Source: Alteromonas sp. CI.11.F.A3 (lineage in GTDB: Bacteria > Pseudomonadota > Gammaproteobacteria > Enterobacterales > Alteromonadaceae). Taken from it: 64,000 bases of DNA. The stretch lies in the NCBI RefSeq assembly GCF_032925565.1, contig NZ_CP136708.1, positions 1,736,001-1,800,000 of the forward strand, in the 5' to 3' direction. Shown here one piece after another: positions 28,814-39,238 of this stretch. Within the stretch, counting starts at the first letter, position 1. Each line of letters opens with the position of its first letter. Both the position numbers and the translations under genes were made by a program. A model generated the notes under the pieces. That model did not search any database, was not told the DNA's origin, and was given only the letters and a program-made list of their open reading frames with translations.

Positions 28814-30610
28814 ATGCAACAATCGCACATTCGTAACTTCAGTATTATTGCTCACATCGATCACGGTAAATCGACTCTGTCTGACCGTCTTATTCAACAT
28901 TGTGGCGGGCTAGCCGATCGTGAAATGGCCGAACAGGTTCTTGATTCAATGGACTTGGAGCGGGAGCGTGGAATTACTATTAAAGCACAAAGCGTAACGC
29001 TTAATTACACTGCTAAAGATGGTGAAGTTTACCAGCTGAATTTCATCGACACTCCAGGACACGTAGACTTTACGTACGAAGTGTCTCGTTCACTTGCAGC
29101 ATGTGAAGGTGCATTGTTAGTGGTCGATGCCGGACAGGGCGTGGAAGCACAAACCCTAGCTAACTGCTATACCGCCATGGACATGGACATGGAAGTGGTA
29201 CCTATTTTAAATAAAATAGATTTACCACAGGCTGAACCAGAGCGTGTAGCCGAAGAAATTGAAGACATTGTTGGTATAGATGCCATTGACGCCGTGCGCT
29301 GCTCGGCAAAAACAGGTATTGGTATTGAAGATGTACTAGAAGTTATTGTAAATAAAATTCCTCCTCCGGGCGGTAACCGTGAAGAGCCGCTCAAAGCGCT
29401 TATCATTGATTCATGGTTCGACAACTACCAAGGGGTAGTGTCATTAGTTCGTATCGTAGAAGGTGAGCTTTCTAAGAAAGATAAAATTCAAATCATGTCG
29501 AATGGCCAAACTCACCAAGTTGATAAAATTGGTGTGTTTACCCCCAAAGCCCTAGATACAGGCGTGCTTCGCGCCGGTGAAGTAGGCTTTATTATTGCAG
29601 GTATTAAAGATATTCAAGGCGCACCGGTAGGCGATACTATAACCTTAGCGAGGCAACCCGCCGTAGGCGCTTTACCAGGCTTTAAGAAAGTTAAACCGCA
29701 GGTTTACGCAGGTATTTTCCCAATTAGCTCAGACGACTACGAAGATTTTCGTGATGCGTTAGCTAAACTAAGCTTGAACGATGCTTCATTGTTTTATGAG
29801 CCAGAAAGCTCGCAAGCGCTAGGCTTTGGATTTCGTATTGGTTTCCTTGGCATGCTTCACATGGAAATTATTCAAGAGCGCTTAGAGCGCGAATACGATC
29901 TTGGTCTTATTACTACGGCGCCTACGGTAATCTACGAAGTAGAAACTACTAAAGGCGAAATTTTAAGCTGTGACAACCCATCTAAGTTGCCAGCGGTCAA
30001 CGATATTGCCGAAATTCGCGAACCATTGGTTGAAGCGAACATTCTTGTGCCGCAGGAATACCTAGGTAACGTTATTACTTTGTGTGTTGAAAAGCGTGGT
30101 ATGCAAACCGCAATGACGTATCACGGTAAGCAAGTGGCAGTAACTTATGAGTTGCCTATGGCTGAAGTGGTTCTGGATTTCTTCGACCGTTTGAAATCAA
30201 CCAGTCGTGGGTTTGCCTCTCTTGATTATAACTTTAAGCGCTTCCAAGTCTCGGACATGGTACGTGTAGATATTATGATTAATGGCGAGCGCGTAGATGC
30301 GCTAGCCATGATCACTCACCGTGATAATTCACAAGGCCGTGGGCGTGAATTAGTTGAGAAACTCCGTGAGCTTATTCCTCGCCAGATGTTTGATATCGCT
30401 ATTCAAGCTGCTATTGGCAACCACATTATTGCGCGTAGTACGGTGAAACAATTACGTAAAAACGTTATCGCCAAGTGTTACGGCGGTGACGTAAGTCGTA
30501 AGAAAAAGCTGCTTCAAAAGCAAAAAGATGGAAAGAAAAGAATGAAACAGGTAGGTAATGTTGAATTACCGCAGGATGCATTCCTGGCAATTTTGAAGGT
30601 AGGTAAGTAA
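28814..30610 (+). CDS. lepA: Elongation factor 4 (LepA)
   Basis: Ribosome-bound GTPase related to EF-G, involved in initiation and back-translocation. The GTP-binding motifs are clear: AHIDHGKST near residue 13, DTPGHVDF and NKIDL. It has 598 residues (E. coli 599) and the LepA-specific C-terminal domain ([22 protein letters not shown]). The start is ATG 28814. The 28608-28813 gap includes TAAAAT as a possible -10 near 28727 but no other feature. The stop overlaps the lepB ATG by one base, as in the conserved lepA-lepB pair. Confidence 0.98.
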   Translation: MQQSHIRNFSIIAHIDHGKSTLSDRLIQHCGGLADREMAEQVLDSMDLERERGITIKAQSVTLNYTAKDGEVYQLNFIDTPGHVDFTYEVSRSLAACEGALLVVDAGQGVEAQTLANCYTAMDMDMEVVPILNKIDLPQAEPERVAEEIEDIVGIDAIDAVRCSAKTGIGIEDVLEVIVNKIPPPGGNREEPLKALIIDSWFDNYQGVVSLVRIVEGELSKKDKIQIMSNGQTHQVDKIGVFTPKALDTGVLRAGEVGFIIAGIKDIQGAPVGDTITLARQPAVGALPGFKKVKPQVYAGIFPISSDDYEDFRDALAKLSLNDASLFYEPESSQALGFGFRIGFLGMLHMEIIQERLEREYDLGLITTAPTVIYEVETTKGEILSCDNPSKLPAVNDIAEIREPLVEANILVPQEYLGNVITLCVEKRGMQTAMTYHGKQVAVTYELPMAEVVLDFFDRLKSTSRGFASLDYNFKRFQVSDMVRVDIMINGERVDALAMITHRDNSQGRGRELVEKLRELIPRQMFDIAIQAAIGNHIIARSTVKQLRKNVIAKCYGGDVSRKKKLLQKQKDGKKRMKQVGNVELPQDAFLAILKVGK

Positions 30611-31515
30611 TGGCCAATTACTTTTCGCTTATTTTAGTACTTCTAACGCTAACCACAGGGCTTGTTTGGCTGGTGGATAGCATGGTGTTTGCGCCAAAGC
30701 GAAAGGCGCGGTTGCAGGAATCGGCAAAAGCGGAAGGGGCCAACTTTGCAGGCGAGCCACAGCTTCCTTACTTGGTTGATACCTCGCAGCAAATATTTCC
30801 AGTTATCGCTTTTGTGTTGGTATTGCGTTCGTTTATTTACGAACCATTTCAAATTCCATCAGGCTCGATGATGCCAACCTTGTTGGTGGGCGACTTTATT
30901 CTGGTTGAGAAGTTTTCTTATGGAATAAAAGACCCTGTATTTCGCAGTAAACTGGTGGAAACCGGCGTGCCAGAGCGTGGCGATGTGGTGGTATTTAAAT
31001 ACCCTGAAGACACCTCAGTAGATTACATCAAACGTGTTATCGGGTTACCTGGCGACACCGTGGTATATCAAGATAAACAAGTTTATATCAAGTCTAAGTG
31101 CGAAGGTGCTGCGAAAAACTGCGGTAAGCTTACGGCTATGCCACTAGATTTTGTGGGTCGTGACGAATTTGTGCAGGATATGGCTAAGCTTATGCGTTAC
31201 ACAGAAACGCTAGGTGATAATGAGCACGATATATTACGCCACCCAGTTAGAGAAATTTCTTCAAGTAACTTCTATACTCAGCCAGGTACACGCAGCAATG
31301 AATGGATTGTACCTGATGGTCATTATTTCGTATTAGGCGATAATCGTGACAACAGCCGAGACAGCCGTTTTTGGGGCTTTGTACCGGATGAAAACTTAGT
31401 AGGTAAAGCCGTTGCCATTTGGATTTCATTTGAATTCGAACGCAGCCGCGACAGTGTTTTGCCAACATGGATCCCAACGGGCGTTAGATTTGAACGCGTA
31501 GGTGGCATTAATTAA
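30610..31515 (+). CDS. lepB: Signal peptidase I
   Basis: Inner-membrane serine protease that removes Sec and Tat signal peptides. Two N-terminal hydrophobic segments are separated by a basic cytoplasmic loop (APKRKARLQ). The catalytic serine is Ser86 in QIPSGSMMPTL, and the general base is Lys141 in DYIKRVIGLPGD. The box E text VLGDNRDNSRDSRFWGFVP is present. The 301 residues fit the family (E. coli 324). It overlaps lepA and rnc by one base each, so lepA-lepB-rnc-era is a tightly coupled unit. Confidence 0.97.
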   Translation: MANYFSLILVLLTLTTGLVWLVDSMVFAPKRKARLQESAKAEGANFAGEPQLPYLVDTSQQIFPVIAFVLVLRSFIYEPFQIPSGSMMPTLLVGDFILVEKFSYGIKDPVFRSKLVETGVPERGDVVVFKYPEDTSVDYIKRVIGLPGDTVVYQDKQVYIKSKCEGAAKNCGKLTAMPLDFVGRDEFVQDMAKLMRYTETLGDNEHDILRHPVREISSSNFYTQPGTRSNEWIVPDGHYFVLGDNRDNSRDSRFWGFVPDENLVGKAVAIWISFEFERSRDSVLPTWIPTGVRFERVGGIN

Positions 31516-32204
31516 TGCAGGGTATTGATAAATATATTCGCTTGAGTAAAGCGTTAGGGTACACATTTAATAATGAAGCCTTGCTAGAGCAAGCGCTAAC
31601 CCACAGAAGTGCAGCAAAGCAGCACAATGAAAGATTAGAGTTTTTAGGTGATGCTATTTTAGGTATGGTCATAGGTGAAACCTTGTTTAAGCGTTTCCCC
31701 GATGTGCCTGAAGGTAAGCTTACCCGTATGCGGTCAACCTTGGTAAAAGGTGATACATTGGCCGAACTGGCCCGTGAAGCGAGCATGGGTGAACTACTTC
31801 ACCTTGGTCCTGGTGAACTTAAAAGTGGCGGTCATCGTCGCAGTTCAATATTGGCAGACGCAGTAGAAGCTGTGTTAGGCGCAATCTACTTGGACTCAGG
31901 GATGGATGAGGTCTGTAATGTTATATACCATTTATGGGAAAGCCGTATTGAAGCGTTAAACCCCAATGCGCACCCTAAAGATAGCAAAACCCGTCTCCAA
32001 GAGTATCTGCAAGGTCGTAAGCTACCATTACCGTCTTATGAAGTTATCTCTATCTCAGGGAAAGATCACGCTCAAATTTTTGAAGTGAGCTGCACAGTGA
32101 CAACGTTAGATAAGCCTGTTTCGGCTTCTGGAAATAGCCGAAGAAAAGCCGAGCAGGAAGCAGCAAGACTTACCTTGGAGACACTCGATGACACAGCCAA
32201 ATGA
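31515..32204 (+). CDS. rnc: Ribonuclease III
   Basis: Double-strand-specific endoribonuclease for rRNA and mRNA processing. The signature [12 protein letters not shown] lies near residue 38, and the second acidic cluster is [18 protein letters not shown]-terminal dsRNA-binding domain ends [18 protein letters not shown]. The 229 residues match the family (E. coli 226). Its start overlaps lepB by one base, and its end overlaps era by 17 bases. Confidence 0.98.
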   Translation: MQGIDKYIRLSKALGYTFNNEALLEQALTHRSAAKQHNERLEFLGDAILGMVIGETLFKRFPDVPEGKLTRMRSTLVKGDTLAELAREASMGELLHLGPGELKSGGHRRSSILADAVEAVLGAIYLDSGMDEVCNVIYHLWESRIEALNPNAHPKDSKTRLQEYLQGRKLPLPSYEVISISGKDHAQIFEVSCTVTTLDKPVSASGNSRRKAEQEAARLTLETLDDTAK

Positions 32205-33099
32205 TATAACCCGATGTGGCTTAGTCGCTATTGTAGGGCGCCCCAACGTAGGTAAATCAACACTACTTAATAGATTGCTCGGGCAAAAAGTAAGTATTAC
32301 GTCGCGTAAACCACAAACGACCCGTCACCGTATTTTAGGTATCGACACGGAAGGCGATTATCAAGCCATCTACGTTGATACCCCAGGTCTTCATAGCGAA
32401 GAAAAAAGCGCAATGAATCGGTACATGAACCGAGCCGCTTCAAGTTCTCTTGCAGAAGTGGGGTTGGTGTTGTTCGTGATAGAGGGTACACGCTGGAACG
32501 ACGACGATGAAATGGTGTTGTCTAAAGTGAAAGCCTCAGGCCTACCTTGCTACCTTATCGTCAACAAGATGGATAAAGTAGAAGATAAAGAAGCCTTTAT
32601 GGTTCACCTTCAAGGTCTATCTGAAAAATATAAGTTTGAGCATATTATCCCCATTAGCGCTAAACAGGGCAAAATGGTGGATGACATCCGAGAGCTTGTG
32701 GCAAAGAGCCTGCCTGAAAGCGAGTTTTTCTTCCCAGAAGATTACATTACCGATCGCTCAAGTCGCTTTATGGCCGCTGAAATCATTCGCGAAAAGCTAA
32801 TGCGCTTCACGGGGGATGAACTTCCTTACGCCACTACGGTAGAAATTGAACAGTTTAAGCTAGCTGAAAATGGTGTATATCGTATCAGTGGTCTTATCCT
32901 TGTAGAGCGTGAAACGCAAAAGCGCATGATTATTGGCAAGGGTGGAAAGCATCTGAAAACCATTGGTGAACATGCCCGTAAAGATATGGAAAACTTGTTT
33001 GATAACAAAGTTTTCTTAGAAATGTGGGTTAAAGTGAAACAAGGTTGGGCTGACGATGAACGTGCTCTACGTTCGTTAGGTTATTCAGACGATAGTTAG
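32188..33099 (+). CDS. era: GTPase Era
   Basis: Ribosome assembly GTPase that binds the 3' end of 16S rRNA. The P-loop is GRPNVGKST near residue 17. Switch and G3 text is DTPGLH, and G4 is NKMD. The C-terminal KH domain has [14 protein letters not shown]. It is 303 residues long (E. coli 301). In E. coli recO and pdxJ follow era; here neither does, and the next gene is pdxH after 150 bases. Confidence 0.98.
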   Translation: MTQPNDITRCGLVAIVGRPNVGKSTLLNRLLGQKVSITSRKPQTTRHRILGIDTEGDYQAIYVDTPGLHSEEKSAMNRYMNRAASSSLAEVGLVLFVIEGTRWNDDDEMVLSKVKASGLPCYLIVNKMDKVEDKEAFMVHLQGLSEKYKFEHIIPISAKQGKMVDDIRELVAKSLPESEFFFPEDYITDRSSRFMAAEIIREKLMRFTGDELPYATTVEIEQFKLAENGVYRISGLILVERETQKRMIIGKGGKHLKTIGEHARKDMENLFDNKVFLEMWVKVKQGWADDERALRSLGYSDDS

Positions 33100-33116
33100 C
33101 ACTCAGCAATTATCTG

Positions 33117-33150
33117 TTTTGGGCTTAACGCAATAGTCGTTAGCCCAAAA
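33117..33150 (+). repeat. Hairpin and AGCCCAAA motifs after era
   Basis: TTTTGGGCTTAACG pairs with CGTTAGCCCAAAA (one bulged T, 7-base loop). No T run follows, so termination is doubtful. The sequence AGCCCAAA recurs at 33142, 33169 and 33182, and CAGCTAG is directly repeated near 33195 and 33207, before pdxH. Confidence 0.65.
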
Positions 33151-33249
33151 TATAATTTAAGAACGTGTAGCCCAAATCAAAAGCCCAAACGTATCAGCTA
33201 GAAAATCAGCTAGCATCCATTAGTCACAAAGCAATAAAAAGGGGTAGGT

Positions 33250-33888
33250 ATGGCAATTTCCGATATGCGCAGACAATATGCAAAGGGGAGTCTGCAAGAT
33301 AAAGACTTAACTGCAAACCCTTTTTCATTGTTTGACCGTTGGCTAAAAGATGCCATCACCGCTGAAATTCCCGATCCTACCGCCATGACTGTGGCGACCG
33401 TTGATGCTACAGGTCAGCCTTCTCAGCGTATTGTGCTTTTAAAAGATGTAAGCGAAGCTGGGTTTGTCTTTTTCACTAATTTAGGCAGCCGCAAAGCACA
33501 AGAGCTTAGTCAAAATCCTAAGGTTTCATGTCATTTCCCTTGGTTTTTCATGGAACGACAAGTAAGAGTGTGTGGTGTAGTAGAAAAGCTTTCCTTTAAG
33601 GAAAACGCGACCTATTTCCTTTCTCGCCCTAAAGATAGCCAATTAGCGGCTTATGCTTCTGAGCAAAGCAAACCTATTAGCAGCCGCGAGCTTTTGCATA
33701 CTCAGTTTGCGCAAATGAAGCAAAAGTTTGCGAATAAAACGCTACCGGCACCCGACTTCTGGGGGGGCTTTCGTATTGTTCCTCACCAAATTGAATTCTG
33801 GCAAGGCGGCGAAGACAGGTTACATGACCGGTTTGAATACAACCGTGATGAAAGTGGCAACTGGAATACCCAGCGTTTAATGCCTTAA
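33250..33888 (+). CDS. pdxH: Pyridoxamine/pyridoxine 5'-phosphate oxidase
   Basis: FMN enzyme that makes pyridoxal 5'-phosphate from pyridoxine or pyridoxamine phosphate. The 212 residues align with E. coli PdxH (218): MRRQYAKGSLQDKDL, QRIVLLKDVSEAGFVFFTNLGSRKA-like text and the C-terminal signature FEYNRDESGNWNTQRLMP. A GGGGTAGGT segment precedes ATG 33250. It is followed after 25 bases by the TatD-family gene. Confidence 0.96.
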   Translation: MAISDMRRQYAKGSLQDKDLTANPFSLFDRWLKDAITAEIPDPTAMTVATVDATGQPSQRIVLLKDVSEAGFVFFTNLGSRKAQELSQNPKVSCHFPWFFMERQVRVCGVVEKLSFKENATYFLSRPKDSQLAAYASEQSKPISSRELLHTQFAQMKQKFANKTLPAPDFWGGFRIVPHQIEFWQGGEDRLHDRFEYNRDESGNWNTQRLMP

Positions 33889-33913
33889 GGGGGATTAATC
33901 CTGGCATTCTTTA

Positions 33914-34741
33914 ATGATTGATAGCCACTGCCATTTAGACTTGCCAGCATTTCAAGATGACTGGCAGGTAGTGCTAAACCGCGCAATCAGTGCTGGCGTA
34001 ACACGTATTCTTATTCCTGGCACGCAAGTGTCGCAGTGGTCTACGCAACAAGCGATACAATCCTATTCAAACCAAAGTACGCACACTATCTCGATAGATG
34101 TTGCGTTTGGTTTGCATCCTTACTTCTTATCTACCAACGAAACTGATAATGCCACTGCCTTAACCGCCCTGCAGCGACTGTTATCTCAATCGAGTGTTCA
34201 CATGGTAGCATTAGGTGAAATCGGCTTAGACGGCCATATAGCGACACCTATGCCGCTTCAACAAGAGATGTTTGAAGCACAGTTGCGATTAGCGAGTGAA
34301 TACGCCCTTCCTGTTGTTTTGCATCATCGAAAAAGTCACCATCTTATATTTGAAAGTCTTAAAAAAGCAGAATTTGCAGAGGGCGGCGTTATTCATGCAT
34401 TTTCTGGCAGTGTAGAGGTAGCCAAAGCGTATATCGATAAAGGCTTTTATATTGGCGTGGGGGGCACCATTACCTATGACAGAGCGAAGAAAACGAAAGA
34501 AACCGTTGCTTACTTGCTTGAGCACCACGCAGACCGATTGCTACTAGAAACTGATTCGCCTGATATGCCAATGCAGGGGCGGCAGGGGAAACGAAACAGT
34601 CCTGAATACCTTTGTGATGTGTTAGCAGCGCTGGGTAAACTTGGGGAGTATGATGTACAAGCCTTAGACGCACTTACCACCCAAAATTATTTCACGCTTT
34701 TTCGTAACTCACTTTTTCGTAACACGGTGAAGAATAATTAA
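33914..34741 (+). CDS. TatD-family metal-dependent hydrolase
   Basis: TIM-barrel metallohydrolase (amidohydrolase-like) acting as a nuclease in several relatives. Motifs: DSHCHLD at the N-terminus for the first metal His pair, LGEIGLDGH with the bridging Glu, PVVLHHRKSH, IHAFSGS, and LLETDSPDMP with the conserved Asp. The 275 residues are close to the YjjV subgroup, and E. coli yjjV also lies in the serB neighbourhood region of the map, which hints at that subgroup. Exact substrate is unknown. Confidence 0.88.
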   Translation: MIDSHCHLDLPAFQDDWQVVLNRAISAGVTRILIPGTQVSQWSTQQAIQSYSNQSTHTISIDVAFGLHPYFLSTNETDNATALTALQRLLSQSSVHMVALGEIGLDGHIATPMPLQQEMFEAQLRLASEYALPVVLHHRKSHHLIFESLKKAEFAEGGVIHAFSGSVEVAKAYIDKGFYIGVGGTITYDRAKKTKETVAYLLEHHADRLLLETDSPDMPMQGRQGKRNSPEYLCDVLAALGKLGEYDVQALDALTTQNYFTLFRNSLFRNTVKNN

Positions 34742-34793
34742 AAATAGGTGCGGCTTGCTGAATTGAGTTAATTGAAATTAGCGAATGCTTCAC

Positions 34794-35411
34794 TCAAGAC
34801 TGAAAAACTCGAATTATCCACGGGCGAAACTTATAAAACCCTCGTGTTATATAAACACCCACAATCAGCGCCAACACAACAACAGCGCTAATAATAAGCC
34901 ACAGTTGCTGGCGAAGCGTCAGCGGGCTGGAAAGTACCACTTCAGTGTCGATGTTAACGTTCAAATAACCAATTACTTTGCCATCATCATCGAGAATTTT
35001 TTCAACATGCGTATTGGGCGCGACTTCACGTTCTCGGGCCAGTGCGACTACACTATCAACTCTTGGTAAAGGCGCTATATAAATACCTTGAGCATTAAAT
35101 ACGCTTAAAGAGATAACGGCGGGTTCTTCTAATGCAATGGCGATTAAACGCTCTAGCTGAATCGTGTCTTGTGCTACTAAGGCAGGCTGTAAGATTTTTG
35201 AATATTGACTACTTATACTAGTACCTGGTTGGGCCGTTTGTACGTCAACCCAATGGGTTTGGTACTGTTGATACATTAGAAACAGGCCCACTGCTAATGC
35301 CACAGCGGTAGCCATAATAATAGTATGGATTAGCCGCTTAAAGGCCGTGTAAGCAGAGTGTGAAACGCTGTGTTTGTGAGCCATGCGTTCGGTTTCTAAG
35401 TGGTTCAGCAT
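34794..35411 (-). CDS. smp: SMP/AhpA-type membrane protein next to serB
   Basis: Membrane protein of 205 residues. A transmembrane helix near residues 30-47 (IIMATAVALAVGLFLM) precedes a periplasmic domain of about 115 residues and a second helix near 170-190 (LWLIISAVVVLALIVGVY). This topology and divergence from serB match E. coli smp (ytjB), the SMP_2/AhpA family once linked to hemolysin regulation. Function is unproven. ATG 35411 has AAGG close upstream; the in-frame ATG at 35384 (MAHKHS) is an alternative. Confidence 0.75.
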   Translation of the reverse strand: MLNHLETERMAHKHSVSHSAYTAFKRLIHTIIMATAVALAVGLFLMYQQYQTHWVDVQTAQPGTSISSQYSKILQPALVAQDTIQLERLIAIALEEPAVISLSVFNAQGIYIAPLPRVDSVVALAREREVAPNTHVEKILDDDGKVIGYLNVNIDTEVVLSSPLTLRQQLWLIISAVVVLALIVGVYITRGFYKFRPWIIRVFQS

Positions 35412-35540
35412 TTCGCCTTATTTTCCTTTATCTTTATGCGCTAACAGTAGGGTAATTTTGACTAATTTGAAAGTGTGTATTTCCACATGTGTAATGTTTG
35501 GGTAGCATATGGGCAAGACTAACAAAGGTTTGAATAAATA

Positions 35541-36548
35541 GTGATCACGTTTTTAAACGATATACCGCCTCATGCAATGCATGATACCTCTTTTTTATCT
35601 ACGCAGCTTACCACAAAGTCATCAAGTGAAAATGAAGCTGGTCTTTCAATTCTAACCGTTATTGGTCAAGCATTAACACCATACATTGTTAGTCAGGTTG
35701 TTGAAGGTTTGGGCGAGGTATTTGAGGCTACGTCAATTCACTTTCATCCGTTACACAACAAATTGGGTGATGGTGTGGTGGTAGTGAAAGGGCGTTTGAG
35801 TGAAAACGCCGGCGTTCAAAAAACGGCTTCAGTGCCAGCATTGCTGCCGTCACTAATCACTACGTTGTCGGCCCGTTATCATGTGGACTTAGGCATTCAA
35901 GACACTCAGCCATCGCTTAACGAACCAGGTCTTCTTGTGATGGATATGGACAGTACGTTAATTGATATTGAGTGCATCGATGAAATTGCCAAACTGGCAG
36001 GTGTTGGTGAGCAAGTGGCTGCTGTAACCGAACAGGCCATGCGGGGCGAAATAGCATTTAATGATAGCTTAAACCATCGAGTGGCTTGCCTAGATGGTGT
36101 GCCAGAGCACCAGCTTCAACAAATACGTGATAGCTTGCCTATAATGCCAGGCGTACAGCTACTGATTGCCATTTTAAAACAACATAACTGGAAGCTAGCC
36201 ATAGCTTCAGGTGGTTTTACTTATTTTGCCAACCATCTAAAAGCCCGCTTAAATCTTGATGAAGCGGTTTCAAATACGTTGGTGATAGAGCAAGGTATAT
36301 TGACTGGCGAAGTGTCTGGCGAAATTGTGAATGCCGAGGTGAAAGCGCGAACGGTGAAAGCGTTGGCTGAACGCTGGGAAATACCGAGCAATCAAACCGT
36401 TGCCATGGGCGACGGCGCAAACGATTTAGTGATGATGGCCGAATCAGCGTTAGGCGTGGCGTGCCACGGTAAGCCAGTTGTCAACGAAAAAGCGGATGTT
36501 GCTATCCGATTGGGCAGCTTACATTGCCTACTGTACTTTTTATCCTAG
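35541..36548 (+). CDS. serB: Phosphoserine phosphatase
   Basis: Last step of serine synthesis. The haloacid-dehalogenase core shows LLVMDMDSTLI with the nucleophile Asp135 and acid Asp137, then SGGF, and MGDGANDLVMM for the metal site. The first 125 residues form an N-terminal ACT-like regulatory region, longer than the core enzyme and similar to E. coli SerB (322). Start is GTG 35541. A strong terminator follows. The serine made here feeds GlyA, encoded at 44.4 kb. Confidence 0.96.
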   Translation: MITFLNDIPPHAMHDTSFLSTQLTTKSSSENEAGLSILTVIGQALTPYIVSQVVEGLGEVFEATSIHFHPLHNKLGDGVVVVKGRLSENAGVQKTASVPALLPSLITTLSARYHVDLGIQDTQPSLNEPGLLVMDMDSTLIDIECIDEIAKLAGVGEQVAAVTEQAMRGEIAFNDSLNHRVACLDGVPEHQLQQIRDSLPIMPGVQLLIAILKQHNWKLAIASGGFTYFANHLKARLNLDEAVSNTLVIEQGILTGEVSGEIVNAEVKARTVKALAERWEIPSNQTVAMGDGANDLVMMAESALGVACHGKPVVNEKADVAIRLGSLHCLLYFLS

Positions 36549-36558
36549 TAGGTTAGTG

Positions 36559-36597
36559 TTGACTACGGCGTAATTGACGAAGGCGTTGACTAAGACG
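36559..36597 (+). repeat. Three degenerate 12-bp copies after serB
   Basis: TTGACTACGGCG (36559), TTGACGAAGGCG (36574) and TTGACTAAGACG (36586) follow each other between serB and its terminator. The third is followed by a partly inverted copy, GGCGTCAAC. Meaning unknown. Confidence 0.6.
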
Positions 36598-36638
36598 CTG
36601 CTGGGCGTCAACTAAAACACGCAGAATACATAGCGAGT

Positions 36639-36684
36639 ACAAGCTCTGAAGGTGATATAAGAGCCTTCAGAGCTTGTCTTTATT
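36639..36684 (+). terminator. Intrinsic terminator after serB
   Basis: ACAAGCTCTGAAGG and CCTTCAGAGCTTGT form a perfect 14-bp stem with an 11-base loop, followed by CTTTATTT. Its T-rich tail reaches the stop of the convergent PilZ gene. Confidence 0.87.
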
Positions 36685-39238
36685 TGGCAAACGCTTGGTC
36701 TTGTAATAAGGCTTGAATACCGGACTGAGAGCGCTCTTCTACTTTCGCTTTAGTGTCTCGGTTAGCGGAAATCGTGTCGTCATCGAATTCATATCTAATC
36801 AATACTTCATCAGTGACATCAATTAAGTGTGAACAGGCAGCTAAGCTCCAAAGCTTATTTTCAAGTTCCTTTGCCCGGTGAATAGCATACACGCTAACGT
36901 AATTTATCTCTGTTTGTAACATAGATAAATCTGGTTTGCCTGTAGTGGTAAGCATCACGTGAATAGCAATAAATTGCCCTCTGTTTAACGCTTCAGTAAT
37001 AAAGGTCTTGCGCTGCTCATTGTTTTCAAACCGGTGGGAATACCGCGGGATAATGGCCATGCGAGGGTCTTTTTGCTTGGCATCAAAAGAAATCAAAAGC
37101 TCTTGGCGCAAGGGCATATTTTCCAGCTTCACCTGCTTGATACCGCTTTGCATGAAAGGCGTATCTAGCTTTCTGTCTCTAAATAGGAATTCTAAGTTTA
37201 CCTGACGCTTTTCTGTTAGATAGGTAACTAGCGTTGAAACTCGTTCATCTTGTTTTCCAATAATACCCGCTTGCGGTGTATACCTAACCCCTTCCTTGCT
37301 CATCAAGAAGGATAGAGATGTGGCATTACGAGCATTAATACAGCGAAGAGCCTGACCCATACCCGGCAACTCTTCTTCACCAGAGTCTTCTTCTAAGCTG
37401 TGTTTGTTCTTTTTAATCAATTCTTCAAAGAACGCCCTTGCACTTTTACCTGCTTCACCGTTCATGGCTTTTAAATGGAGAATGTTTTTCTCAGCGTTGT
37501 GGTAAATTACCGAATACTGCAAATGCATTACGTCAAAATTTTGCGTAATCTGTTGAAGGCGAGGGAAGGATACTTCAACTTGCCCTTCTAGCTCACCGTC
37601 GTACTCTTTATTTAACTCAACACGCAGTCCCAATCCATGCACCGAGATATCTTCACTTACGCCAACGTGTACGCTGTCGTCATGAGATAACCTAAGCTCT
37701 ATTTGAGAGCGCAAACGGTAGCGAGATTCTAAACGTTGATCTTCATATTTAAATCGGAACAACTCTATGTTTGGGGTCTTCTGATTTCTTGGATGACCAA
37801 AAACGCGAAGATGAGAAAGGTTGTCGCGGTTGAACTGTAATTCGTTATATGCCTGCTGCCCATATATAGAGGTTACGTCAGTAACATGAAGCAAGTATTT
37901 TAGGTTTTTCAACTTCGACATCACTCGAGGCGAAGGCGGTGTATTTTGACGCTTTATTTTCGAACCCACAGAGTCTGGGATAGACAAGGGGGTATGAGCT
38001 TGCTCGGGCAGCATGTCGGTTAACGTGAGCTTAAATACTCGCCAACTGACCTTTTTTGAGCCAAAGCCTAAGAAAACCTGTTTTAACATGTCTTTCTCAA
38101 TAAGCTGCTCGTAAGAGGCGGAGTAAAAAAAGACTTTGTCATTTTGCAAATGGGTAAAGCTGAACACGAAAATCTCGCGACGATGCGCAGGCTTAGCGTG
38201 CAGGGTGTTCAATCTATTTTGCGAAAGCAGAAAACCTAATCGACATTCATCTTCTTCATCTTGCCAGTAGCTCACCGTTTCGCGATTAACTTCGTTAACC
38301 ATTGCGAAGCGTGGAATAAGACGATCTTCAATTAAATCGACATAAATAGGTAGCGTTGGGCTTCGTGGCGAAAAGTATTGTTCACAGGTTTTACTGGTGA
38401 TCGCTTCAATAGTGTTGTTCATATTCACTTTATAGCGGCGTTTATTACCGTGTATAAAGCTTTCCAAAAACTTATCAAAGCTAGGCGCTGGGCGCTCTGT
38501 TGCACGCTGTAAGGCTAAATAAATAACGTCTTTTTTGCGAATTGTTTTCACAAGACGATAAGCAATGCCATTTTTCTTATCCATGGCAAACTCGCCTTCA
38601 AGCCCACGGAAGTAGACTTGTAATAGCTCATTTTGTTTAAACAGTGTTTCTTTGGTGAGTTTGACTTGCAGGCCTTCTAGGGACACATCAACGCTTAAGC
38701 CTTTAATCGAATGATTACTTTCGTTAAATAGCTCAACCGCAACAGCAAAGTTCATGCGTTCTGTACTGCGTTGACGATAATCTAGTAAGTTTACCGTTGG
38801 CACTTTGAACTGCTCTAAAATAGCCGAGCCTTTTTTGCGAGGTGCATTCGAAGTTGTGCCTGTATCGCGGGCTTCTTCGGCTTTCTCGCGAATAATACGG
38901 TAATTGTTTTCAGTATTTTGAACGGCCTCATAAACACCGAATGTATACCCACCAAAAATTCTAATTTGCTCTTCGAATTTATCGACAGCAATTTCATCCA
39001 TGTAATGGGTTCTACCATCATGCAAATAGCTTTTGCATTTACCGTCTACTTGGCCACGTAAATCTATTGATCGCATACAGGGCTTCGCAAGGCGTTTCAC
39101 TTCCATTTTTAATAGAAAGCGTTTTTCCTTGGGAATATCACCGCCAATTTGTAACAGAACCTTATTAAATTCAGGCTCGTTTACCAGGGGTTTCAATTGC
39201 TCAATTATGTCAGCGTATTGCTGTAAATCTTGGCTCAT
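36680..39238 (-). CDS. Large protein with tandem PilZ (c-di-GMP-binding) domains
   Basis: Cytoplasmic protein of 852 residues. Two PilZ motifs are intact: RQRSTER with DVSLEGL (Arg157/Arg161 and Asp184-Ser186-Gly189), and RYRLRSQ with DISVHGLGL around residues 505-540. Each has the RxxxR and D-x-S-x-x-G pattern that binds cyclic di-GMP. A third, degenerate copy may lie in the C-terminal 250 residues. There is no membrane segment or catalytic GGDEF/EAL motif, so it looks like a receptor with an unknown output. It diverges from radA, on whose far side lies a second, small PilZ gene. Confidence 0.85.
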   Translation of the reverse strand: MSQDLQQYADIIEQLKPLVNEPEFNKVLLQIGGDIPKEKRFLLKMEVKRLAKPCMRSIDLRGQVDGKCKSYLHDGRTHYMDEIAVDKFEEQIRIFGGYTFGVYEAVQNTENNYRIIREKAEEARDTGTTSNAPRKKGSAILEQFKVPTVNLLDYRQRSTERMNFAVAVELFNESNHSIKGLSVDVSLEGLQVKLTKETLFKQNELLQVYFRGLEGEFAMDKKNGIAYRLVKTIRKKDVIYLALQRATERPAPSFDKFLESFIHGNKRRYKVNMNNTIEAITSKTCEQYFSPRSPTLPIYVDLIEDRLIPRFAMVNEVNRETVSYWQDEEDECRLGFLLSQNRLNTLHAKPAHRREIFVFSFTHLQNDKVFFYSASYEQLIEKDMLKQVFLGFGSKKVSWRVFKLTLTDMLPEQAHTPLSIPDSVGSKIKRQNTPPSPRVMSKLKNLKYLLHVTDVTSIYGQQAYNELQFNRDNLSHLRVFGHPRNQKTPNIELFRFKYEDQRLESRYRLRSQIELRLSHDDSVHVGVSEDISVHGLGLRVELNKEYDGELEGQVEVSFPRLQQITQNFDVMHLQYSVIYHNAEKNILHLKAMNGEAGKSARAFFEELIKKNKHSLEEDSGEEELPGMGQALRCINARNATSLSFLMSKEGVRYTPQAGIIGKQDERVSTLVTYLTEKRQVNLEFLFRDRKLDTPFMQSGIKQVKLENMPLRQELLISFDAKQKDPRMAIIPRYSHRFENNEQRKTFITEALNRGQFIAIHVMLTTTGKPDLSMLQTEINYVSVYAIHRAKELENKLWSLAACSHLIDVTDEVLIRYEFDDDTISANRDTKAKVEERSQSGIQALLQDQAFAK

